The translations under genes were made by a program, and so were the position numbers. DNA of 5,230 nt from Wenzhouxiangella sp. (GTDB lineage Bacteria > Pseudomonadota > Gammaproteobacteria > Xanthomonadales > Wenzhouxiangellaceae), in contig JAGYMV010000063.1 of NCBI GenBank assembly GCA_018400355.1, positions 1 through 5,230 of the forward strand, read 5' to 3'. Positions 1 to 5,230 of the stretch are shown one piece after another (the first letter of the stretch is position 1; every line of letters starts with the position of its first letter). A model generated the notes under the pieces. That model was not told the DNA's origin, searched no databases, and saw nothing but the letters and a program-made list of their open reading frames with translations.

Positions 1-299
1 ACGCGACGACCAACCAAATCCAAACAAGGGGGCATTCGATCCCATTTCCAATCAGAACGCCACTCGCTGTCGATGGCCACACCGGCCACAGACCATGGGC
101 CTTTCCGCCAAGGAATCAACGCTTCTAGGATGTTTGAGAGCTGTTGGTGGTCTTGGGTGGGTTGACCCACATGCACCACCCCATCGACGACCTGCCAATG
201 TGGGTCAACCGGTGGCAGTGTTTCGAGCAGTTGCAACCAATCTTTGTAACGGCCGTCTGTTTTTAAACGGGCCTCATTGAACCGCGCCAGTGACGGCAT
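1..299 (-). CDS. cmoB: tRNA U34 carboxymethyltransferase CmoB, N-terminal part (cut by window edge)
   Basis: CmoB transfers the carboxymethyl group of carboxy-SAM (made by CmoA) to 5-hydroxyuridine at tRNA position 34, giving cmo5U and wider wobble reading. Translating the minus strand from the ATG at 299 gives 99 codons plus two bases. Residues 61-88 contain LIPWRKGP and IDSEWRSDWKWDR, nearly identical to E. coli CmoB. K66, W80 and K85 have the same spacing as E. coli K91, W105 and K110, which bind carboxy-SAM. The window ends where the Rossmann motif I (LDVGCGSG in E. coli) should begin, so the methyltransferase fold itself is not visible. The start is fixed: the only in-frame codons above the ATG are CCG and TCA, then the TGA that ends glyS. 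The N-terminus is therefore about 20-25 residues shorter than in E. coli. No good Shine-Dalgarno precedes the ATG, so translation is probably coupled to glyS, which ends 6 bases upstream. Confidence 0.93.
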   Translation of the reverse strand, partial: MPSLARFNEARLKTDGRYKDWLQLLETLPPVDPHWQVVDGVVHVGQPTQDHQQLSNILEALIPWRKGPWSVAGVAIDSEWRSDWKWDRMPPCLDLVGRR

Positions 300-305
300 C
301 GGTGA

Positions 306-2405
306 TCAGCGACCCAATAACGCCAAATCGGCAATGCCAAGAAACGCCAAGCGCATTTGATTGAGCAAGCCAAGACGGTTGGCGCGAATGCTGGCATCCT
401 CACTCATCACCATCACTTTCTCAAAAAAGAGATCCAATGGATCGGCCAGCGCCACCAATTGTTTCAAAGCGGCATCGTAATCTCTGGCCGCCACGGCCTG
501 TTCGACCCGATCTTTTTTAACAGACCATTCATCAAACAGCGCTTTTTCTTCTGCGTCAATGAGTTTGTCTTGATCCACGACAGATGGAATCGTTTGCTCG
601 GCTTTGCCCAACAAATTGGCCAGTCTTTTATTCGCGGCGATTAATTTCTCAATGTCTTGGTGTGACAACAACGCCTCCACCGCTCGCGCGCGGTGCATGA
701 GATCACTGATCGAGGACACTCGAATGGCCATGACGGCATTTAATGTGGCGGTGCTGATGCCCTGGTCGCTGGCATAAGACCGGGCGCGGTCCAAACAAAA
801 AGCGCTCACCTCATCGATGATGGCGTCTTGTTGATCTTTGCTCCAAGACAATTGTTCAGCCAATGGTTGCGCTGCGCTATGAAGAGCGACTTCTAAATCA
901 ATGGCTGGGTATTGTTCCAAAATTCTGATCAGGCCCTGTGCCGCACGGCGAAGCGCAAACGGGTCTTTGGAGCCTTTGGGTTTGAGGCCTATGCCAAAGA
1001 TACCCATTAAGGTATCTGCCCGGTCGGCCATAGCCACCACCGCACCCAAGGGTGTGCTCGGCAAAGGGGCGCCGGCGTGCTTGGGCCAGTAATGCTCTTC
1101 AATGGCGGTGGCAATGTCTTTTGAGATGCCGGCATCGAGCGCGTAGTGGTATCCCATCACCCCTTGAAGTTCTGGAAACTCACCCACCATCTCGGTGGTT
1201 AAATCACACTTGGCACCGGTGACCGCCTGTTCTACCGCATCCAAGTCCAAAGACAACATTTGACCCAGTGCCTTGGCGACTTTCCCCATGCGTTGGGTTT
1301 TTTGCGCCACCGAGCCCAGGTCTTTTTGAAAGAGCACCGCTTCTAAGTCCTTGGCCCGATCAAACAGCGGGGTCTGGCGGTCTTGCGCCCAAAAAAACTC
1401 GGCATCGGCCAAGCGGGGGCGAATGACGCGCTCAAACCCAGCCCGCATCGCTGCCTCATCGGCACTTTCGATGTTGGCAATCGCCACAAAATGTGGCGCC
1501 AATGATTGGCTGTCCTCTTCCCTTAAAGGAAAACATTTTTGGTGGTGCTGCATGGCACTGATCAGAGCAGGCTCTGGCACATTCAAAAACTGAGCATCAA
1601 ATGACCCGAAGACCGCCACTGGCCACTCGGTGAGGTTGGCGTTCTCTTCCACCAACGCATCAAAGCTGGTTTGATCAAGCACGAAGCCATGTTGTTTGGC
1701 CAGAGAAGACACCTGTGTCTGAATCCGCTCTTTTCTTTCTTCAATACTGGAGACGACATGCGCCTGCATCAAGGTGTCGCTATACACGCTGGCCGACTCC
1801 AGCGTCCAAGGCCCGTGGCCATGAATGCGGTGTCCCCAAGTCAGGTTGGCCGCCTCTAGCCCAAAGAGTTCAACGGGCACAATGGCTTGACCGTGCATCG
1901 CCACCAACCAACGAACAGGCCGAACAAAACGCTCATCACCCGCCCGCCACCGCATGCTTTTCGCGCTCGCCATTTGTTGGGTCACGCTTTGCAGTGCGTC
2001 GTTGACGACCTGGGCCAAAGGTGCGCCCGGTTGATGGATCGTGGCCGTTAACCACTCACCTTGTTCGGTCTTCAAGCGTTCCAACGACTCGACACTCTGC
2101 CCCACACTTTTTGCAAACCCAAGTGCTGCAGGGGTGGGTTCGCCTTGGTCATTGAAAGCAGCATCTACGGAAGGCCCTTTGCGATCGATGGTTTGGCTGG
2201 GTTGTTCGGCCAATACCCCGTCAATGACAACAGCCAAACGTCTGGGTGTGGCCAACAGCGTCATGGACTGATCAGAACCCACCAATTGATGGTTGGCCAG
2301 ATGCTCGAGGAGACCCCGGCCAAGCGCATGAACCATGGATTGAATTTGTGCGGCTGGTAGTTCTTCGCAGCCGAGCTCAATCAGAAGCGTTTGGCGATCG
2401 CTCAT
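306..2405 (-). CDS. glyS: Glycine--tRNA ligase beta subunit
   Basis: GlyS is the tRNA-binding subunit of the bacterial alpha2beta2 glycyl-tRNA synthetase, a cytoplasmic enzyme that charges tRNA-Gly using glycine and ATP together with GlyQ. The 699-residue product is close to the 689 of E. coli and aligns from end to end. It has the opening IELGCEELPA (9-18), the PRRLA segment (54-58), NLTEWPV (257-263), RPRLADAEFF (329-338), the HD-like region with GAKCDLTTEMVGEFPELQGVMGYHYA (397-422), GIGLKPKGSKDPFALRRAA (471-489), AANKRLANLL (590-599), and the anticodon-binding-like C-terminus with FFEKVMVMSED (660-670) and IRANRLGLL (673-681). The ATG overlaps the glyQ stop as ATGA, and GGGGGTG at 2414-2420 lies 8 bases above it, so translational coupling is likely. 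The gene ends in TGA, and cmoB starts 6 bases later in the same frame. No frameshift or missing block is seen. Confidence 0.99.
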   Translation of the reverse strand: MSDRQTLLIELGCEELPAAQIQSMVHALGRGLLEHLANHQLVGSDQSMTLLATPRRLAVVIDGVLAEQPSQTIDRKGPSVDAAFNDQGEPTPAALGFAKSVGQSVESLERLKTEQGEWLTATIHQPGAPLAQVVNDALQSVTQQMASAKSMRWRAGDERFVRPVRWLVAMHGQAIVPVELFGLEAANLTWGHRIHGHGPWTLESASVYSDTLMQAHVVSSIEERKERIQTQVSSLAKQHGFVLDQTSFDALVEENANLTEWPVAVFGSFDAQFLNVPEPALISAMQHHQKCFPLREEDSQSLAPHFVAIANIESADEAAMRAGFERVIRPRLADAEFFWAQDRQTPLFDRAKDLEAVLFQKDLGSVAQKTQRMGKVAKALGQMLSLDLDAVEQAVTGAKCDLTTEMVGEFPELQGVMGYHYALDAGISKDIATAIEEHYWPKHAGAPLPSTPLGAVVAMADRADTLMGIFGIGLKPKGSKDPFALRRAAQGLIRILEQYPAIDLEVALHSAAQPLAEQLSWSKDQQDAIIDEVSAFCLDRARSYASDQGISTATLNAVMAIRVSSISDLMHRARAVEALLSHQDIEKLIAANKRLANLLGKAEQTIPSVVDQDKLIDAEEKALFDEWSVKKDRVEQAVAARDYDAALKQLVALADPLDLFFEKVMVMSEDASIRANRLGLLNQMRLAFLGIADLALLGR

Positions 2406-3286
2406 GACGCTTGCACCCCCGGAAAGCCCAACGCCTCACGGGCGGCATGATAAGCCTCGGCCACCTGTCTGGACAGATCTCTGATTCGTAAAATATAGCG
2501 TTGACGCTCTGTGACCGAAATCGCGCCTCGCGCATCCAACAAATTAAAAGTGTGTGATGCCTTGAGAACCTGGTCATAAGCAGGCAGTGGTAAGTTCGCT
2601 TCGATCAAAGCGCCCGCTTGAGATTCGTGTGCCTCAAAAGACGCAAACAGCGTGGTGGTGTCTGCTTGTTCAAAGTTGTAGTTGGATTGCTCAACTTCGT
2701 TTTGATGAAAGATATCGCCATAACGGACCACACCATTCATGCTGTCGGCCCAAACAAGATCGTAAACGCTTTCCACGCCTTGGATGTACATGGCCAAGCG
2801 CTCCAAACCATAGGTGATCTCACCCATCACCGGCCGACACTCAAGTCCGCCGGCTTGTTGGAAGTAGGTGAACTGGGTGACCTCCATGCCATTGAGCCAC
2901 ACCTCCCACCCCAAACCCCAGGCACCTAAGGTGGGTGATTCCCAGTTGTCTTCAACGAAACGAATGTCGTGCACTTTTGGGTCAATGCCAACGGCGTCCA
3001 ATGAACCCAAATAAAGGGTCTGGAAATCATCGGGGACGGGCTTCATCACCACTTGGTATTGATAATAGTGTTGCAGACGGTTTGGGTTCTCACCATAGCG
3101 CCCATCGGTTGGTCGCCTGCAAGGCTGGAGATAAGCGGCAGACCAAGGCTCTGGGCCAATGGCGCGCAAGAAGGTGGCTGGGTGAAAAGTACCCGCCCCC
3201 ACTTCGCTGTCCAAAGGTGCTGTTAACACACAGCCTTTCTCTGCCCAGTATTGATCTAGGGTTCGGATGAAGGTTTGAAAATCCAC
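2402..3286 (-). CDS. glyQ: Glycine--tRNA ligase alpha subunit
   Basis: GlyQ is the class II catalytic subunit that forms glycyl-adenylate and, in alpha2beta2 assembly with GlyS, transfers glycine to tRNA-Gly. The product has 294 residues (E. coli 303), the difference lying at the two ends. Visible signatures are LDSEVGAGTFHP (25-36), motif 2 with RRPTDGRYGENPNRLQHYYQ (57-76), the conserved core HDIRFVEDNWESPTLGAWG (106-124), GWEVWLNGMEVTQFTYFQQ (126-144), motif 3 with GEITYGLERLAMYIQG (155-170), FHQNEVEQ (193-200), and the C-terminal SVTERQRYILRIR (257-269). The start codon is GTG: an in-frame TGA lies only two codons upstream (3290-3292), so no earlier start exists, and AAAGG at 3294-3298 sits 7 bases above the GTG. 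It is the first gene of the glyQ-glyS-cmoB unit and diverges from cmoA across about 200 bases. Confidence 0.99.
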   Translation of the reverse strand: MDFQTFIRTLDQYWAEKGCVLTAPLDSEVGAGTFHPATFLRAIGPEPWSAAYLQPCRRPTDGRYGENPNRLQHYYQYQVVMKPVPDDFQTLYLGSLDAVGIDPKVHDIRFVEDNWESPTLGAWGLGWEVWLNGMEVTQFTYFQQAGGLECRPVMGEITYGLERLAMYIQGVESVYDLVWADSMNGVVRYGDIFHQNEVEQSNYNFEQADTTTLFASFEAHESQAGALIEANLPLPAYDQVLKASHTFNLLDARGAISVTERQRYILRIRDLSRQVAEAYHAAREALGFPGVQAS

Positions 3287-3293
3287 AACTCAG

Positions 3294-3298
3294 CCTTT
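3294..3298 (-). promoter_or_regulatory. Ribosome binding site of glyQ
   Basis: On the minus strand AAAGG lies 7 bases before the GTG at 3286. It supports the GTG as the real start of glyQ, since there is no in-frame ATG before the upstream TGA. Confidence 0.6.
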
Positions 3299-3387
3299 AT
3301 GAACGCAATTGATTGACATCACTATTTGAATGGGTTGACGCCTGTGGTGTGTCTGATCACCGCTTTGTACAAGTATAACTGCCAGTC

Positions 3388-3403
3388 AAGCGCCATAAGC
3401 GCC
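3388..3403. repeat. Two direct copies of AAGCGCC at 9-base spacing
   Basis: AAGCGCC occurs at 3388-3394 and again at 3397-3403, separated by AT, in the divergent glyQ/cmoA region and just right of the overlapping -10-like sequences. The sequence repeat is plain to see. A role as protein-binding half-sites is only a guess, and a chance short repeat is equally possible. Confidence 0.4.
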
Positions 3404-3485
3404 TATCATATCCTCATGCCAAGCCGACCCGCCGCGACTTGGCCAATGACAGCACGTGATGGCTTGAACACCAACTGACAAAAGC

Positions 3486-4217
3486 ATGAGCGAAAAAGAC
3501 ACCCTATTTAACGAACCCACCGAGACCCAACCCGGATCGTTTGAGTTCAACGAGCCTGTGGTTCGGGTCTTTTCCGACATGATTGAACGATCGGTGCCCG
3601 GGTATCGACAGCTCTTAGAGCTCACGCCTTTGCTGGTTCGTTCTGCAGTGACGCCCAACTCCAAGGTGTATGATCTCGGTTGCTCGCTGGGTGCGGCGAC
3701 ACTCGCGGCCAGACGGGCCATTCAAGTTCCCGGTGTAGAGATGATTGGGCTCGATAATTCGCCCGAGATGGTCGCACGTTGCCAACAGATCATGGCCCAA
3801 GACAATTCCACCGTCCCTGTGGATATAAGGGTGGCAGACATCACCGACCACCCCTATCAAAACGCCTCGTTGTGCTTGATGTATTTCACCTTACAGTTCG
3901 TGGCATTGAGTCAACGGCCCGAGCTTTTAAAACGCATTTGTGAGGGTCTCAACCCTGGCGGGGTGTTGTTGCTGGCAGAAAAACTTCGGTTTGAGACGCC
4001 TGAAGAGCAGGCTTGGATGGATGAGCACCACCTAGACTTTAAGCGGTCTCAAGGCTACTCAGATCTGGAAATCGCCAAAAAACGCCAAGCCATCGAAAAC
4101 GTGCTCATCCCGCAAACGGCTGCAGAACACGAAACCGCCCTCAAACAGGCGGGGTTTGGGCACATCCACCGATGGTTTCAGTGCCTTAACTTTTCTTGTT
4201 TTGTTGCGATCAAGTAG
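3486..4217 (+). CDS. cmoA: Carboxy-S-adenosyl-L-methionine synthase CmoA
   Basis: CmoA converts SAM and prephenate into carboxy-SAM and phenylpyruvate, supplying CmoB for cmo5U34 formation in tRNA. The 243-residue product (E. coli 247) aligns throughout with a Rossmann methyltransferase-like fold. It has MSEKDTLF at the start, DMIERSVPGY (31-40), motif I VYDLGCSLGAAT (61-72), LDNSPEMVARC (89-99), FTLQF (134-138), GLNPGG (154-159), DFKRSQGYSDLEI (184-196), and WFQCLNF (230-236). Expected cofactor residues are present: Y40, G65-C66-S67, D90-N91, D118 and R200 (R199 in E. coli contacts the added carboxylate). The one exception is the position of E. coli N132, which is Y133 here. The ATG start is set by homology and by an in-frame TGA seven codons upstream; its Shine-Dalgarno is poor. 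The gene diverges from glyQ and converges on gyrB. Confidence 0.97.
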   Translation: MSEKDTLFNEPTETQPGSFEFNEPVVRVFSDMIERSVPGYRQLLELTPLLVRSAVTPNSKVYDLGCSLGAATLAARRAIQVPGVEMIGLDNSPEMVARCQQIMAQDNSTVPVDIRVADITDHPYQNASLCLMYFTLQFVALSQRPELLKRICEGLNPGGVLLLAEKLRFETPEEQAWMDEHHLDFKRSQGYSDLEIAKKRQAIENVLIPQTAAEHETALKQAGFGHIHRWFQCLNFSCFVAIK

Positions 4218-4239
4218 TTATTTGTCGCTAAAATCTCAC

Positions 4240-4259
4240 AACTTCGCTTAACTTCGGCT
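4240..4259. repeat. Imperfect tandem decamer in the cmoA/gyrB convergent spacer
   Basis: AACTTCGCTT (4240-4249) is followed directly by AACTTCGGCT (4250-4259), two mismatches at most in ten bases, running into the gyrB stop codon. The 40-base spacer between the two convergent stop codons shows no strong GC-rich hairpin with a T-run on either strand, so this repeat is its only evident structure. It may be a replication-slippage product and no function is claimed. Confidence 0.45.
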
Positions 4260-5230
4260 AAACGTCCAGGTTGCTCACTCGCAAAGCGTTGTCTTCAATG
4301 AACGCGCGCCGTGGCTCTACCTCGTTGCCCATCAGGGTCGAGAAGATCTCATCGGCGGACACCGCATCCTCAATGGTGACTTTCATCAGACGCCGCGTTT
4401 CTGGATTCACGGTGGTATCCCACAACTGATCTGGATTCATCTCACCCAAGCCCTTAAAGCGCTGGAATGTTCGTCCTTTGCGTGACTCAGCCATCAACCA
4501 GTCATAGACCTCGCTGAACCGATGACCCTCAAACTCGTTGTTGCCGCGGGCCACCTTAATGGCACCCCCCAACAGATCACCCAAGGCTTTGCCGACTTTT
4601 TCAATCTGGCGGTATTCAGGTGAGCCGAAGAATCCAGCATCTAAGATGGTGTCTTGGACCACCCCTTGGGCGTGGCGAGACACCACCACGCCACCACCCG
4701 CCAAAGGCTTAATGGTCCACTGAACACCCGGCGGCGTGGCCGCATCTAGACGGGCCTTAAAGCGCTCCGACCAGGCGTCTGCAGAAAAACCAGCATCCAT
4801 TGAAAATGGTTCAAAATCAATGAGTTGCTCAATAACCTCGTGGTCATGGCGGTGTTTGAGTCTGGCCGCTACTTGGCGGGCGTGACCGAAGTCTTTTAGC
4901 AAGACCTCCAATGCTTCTGGACGGATCGCTGGGGCATCGGGGCCCGGGTAGAGCGCGGTGCCATCCAGAGCACGACCCAGCATGTAGGTTGTCATTTCCG
5001 CTTCGTCTTTGAGGTAGATTTCTTGTTTGCCTTGTTTGACTTTATAAAGCGGTGGTTGGGCGATATAGATGTGCCCCCGCTCGATCAACTCTGGCATTTG
5101 ACGGTAGAAGAAGGTCAGCAGCAAGGTCCTAATGTGCGAGCCATCCACATCGGCATCGGTCATGATGATGATGCGGTGGTAGCGCAACCGATCGGCATCA
5201 AACTCATCCCGGCCAATGCCCGTCCCCAAT
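4258..5230 (-). CDS. gyrB: DNA gyrase subunit B, C-terminal part (start beyond window)
   Basis: GyrB is the ATPase and Toprim subunit of the GyrA2GyrB2 topoisomerase that introduces negative supercoils. The window holds the last 323 codons plus one base. The first visible codon, TTG, is an internal leucine of LGTGIGRDEF, matching LGCGIGRDEY of E. coli, and is not a start. In fragment numbering, the Toprim metal-binding motif MTDADVDGSHIR is at 23-34 with D25, D27 and D29, AQPPLYKV at 57-64, QRFKGLGEMNPDQLW at 256-270, and EPRRAFIE at 305-312 near the end. About 160 residues (roughly 80-240) between these blocks correspond to the insert typical of proteobacterial GyrB and absent from ParE, which, with the ending SNLDV, separates it from the topoisomerase IV subunit. 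The insert is the most divergent part, as is usual. The ATPase and transducer domains and the first catalytic Glu of Toprim lie outside the window. Confidence 0.98.
   Translation of the reverse strand, partial: LGTGIGRDEFDADRLRYHRIIIMTDADVDGSHIRTLLLTFFYRQMPELIERGHIYIAQPPLYKVKQGKQEIYLKDEAEMTTYMLGRALDGTALYPGPDAPAIRPEALEVLLKDFGHARQVAARLKHRHDHEVIEQLIDFEPFSMDAGFSADAWSERFKARLDAATPPGVQWTIKPLAGGGVVVSRHAQGVVQDTILDAGFFGSPEYRQIEKVGKALGDLLGGAIKVARGNNEFEGHRFSEVYDWLMAESRKGRTFQRFKGLGEMNPDQLWDTTVNPETRRLMKVTIEDAVSADEIFSTLMGNEVEPRRAFIEDNALRVSNLDV

Larger units (their letters stand above)
3287..3485. promoter_or_regulatory. Divergent glyQ / cmoA intergenic region
   Basis: These 199 bases separate the start of glyQ (minus) from the start of cmoA (plus) and should contain a promoter for each, because no other upstream promoter could serve either gene without crossing an opposite-strand gene. 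The best -10-like sequences overlap: TATAAC at 3374-3379 on plus and TATACT at 3377-3372 on minus. Neither has a convincing -35 at 16-18 bases. TTGACA at 3313-3318 and TTGACG at 3335-3340 (plus) lack a matching -10. Two 8-base palindromes occur, TTGTACAA (3365-3372) and TTGGCCAA (3439-3446), and a small direct repeat at 3388-3403. There is no T-box-like, riboswitch-like or attenuator structure that I can recognise. That a promoter region is here is a safe inference; the exact elements are not. Confidence 0.5.

Noticed and set aside
95..280. Plus-strand ORF of 61 codons at the left edge
   Set aside because: The opposite strand encodes an unmistakable CmoB N-terminal region over the same bases.
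357..2360. Several plus-strand ORFs of 60-100 codons inside the glyS region
   Set aside because: They lie antisense to a complete, well-conserved glyS, have no recognisable motifs, and look like frame shadows.
2377..2577. Minus-strand ORF of 66 codons at the glyQ/glyS junction
   Set aside because: It is an alternate frame of glyQ on the same strand, with no motif, and the ATGA overlap already explains the junction.
2587..3270. Plus-strand ORFs of 76-111 codons opposite glyQ
   Set aside because: They are antisense to conserved glyQ codons, show low-complexity or basic composition without family signatures, and have no context for expression.
3313..3341. TTGACA as a consensus -35 for cmoA
   Set aside because: At 16-18 bases downstream there is no -10-like hexamer (TTGACG, TGACGC, GACGCC), so it does not make a promoter by itself.
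3386..3721. Minus-strand ORF of 111 codons covering the divergent region and the start of cmoA, in line with glyQ
   Set aside because: Most of it is antisense to the conserved N-terminus of CmoA, no domain is recognisable, and it would block the only space available for the two promoters.
4258..5230. ParE (topoisomerase IV subunit B) as an alternative identity
   Set aside because: The roughly 160-residue insert between the Toprim blocks and the EPRRAFIEDNAL...SNLDV ending are those of GyrB.
1..5230. A mobile element, CRISPR array, phage or defence island, or novel system
   Set aside because: Nearly every base is covered by five recognisable housekeeping genes, and the spacers are too short and lack inverted repeats, spaced repeats or foreign-looking coding sequence.

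Overview
The window is an ordinary, densely packed housekeeping segment of a bacterial chromosome, most likely from a gammaproteobacterium. Every gene resembles its gammaproteobacterial counterpart: a split alpha/beta glycyl-tRNA synthetase, both enzymes of the cmo5U34 tRNA modification branch (CmoA, CmoB), and a GyrB carrying the large insert within its Toprim region. I cannot name a genus. I see no mobile element, CRISPR array, phage gene, RNA gene or defence system, and no candidate for a new system.

Layout from left to right. Positions 1-299 (minus) hold the first 99 codons of cmoB, cut by the window edge just before its SAM-binding motif. Positions 306-2405 (minus) are glyS and 2402-3286 (minus) are glyQ. 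glyQ, glyS and cmoB form a tight co-directional unit with a 4-base ATGA overlap and then a 6-base gap. Positions 3287-3485 are a divergent intergenic region that must carry promoters for both sides. Positions 3486-4217 (plus) are cmoA. After a 40-base convergent spacer, 4258-5230 (minus) is the C-terminal part of gyrB, whose beginning lies beyond the right edge.

The theme is decoding. GlyQ and GlyS charge tRNA-Gly. CmoA makes carboxy-S-adenosylmethionine and CmoB uses it to complete 5-oxyacetyluridine at tRNA position 34. In Escherichia coli cmoA and cmoB are adjacent and co-directional. Here they lie on opposite strands with glyQS between them, so the pair is probably expressed from two divergent promoters. 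The closeness of gyrB and glyQS recalls the origin-proximal region of Pseudomonas-like genomes, which suggests this segment lies near oriC (inference).

Points worth a second look are the short N-terminus of CmoB and its position in the same frame just after the glyS stop, the Asn-to-Tyr change at a carboxy-SAM-contacting position of CmoA, the split cmoA/cmoB arrangement, and two small direct repeats in the intergenic spaces.
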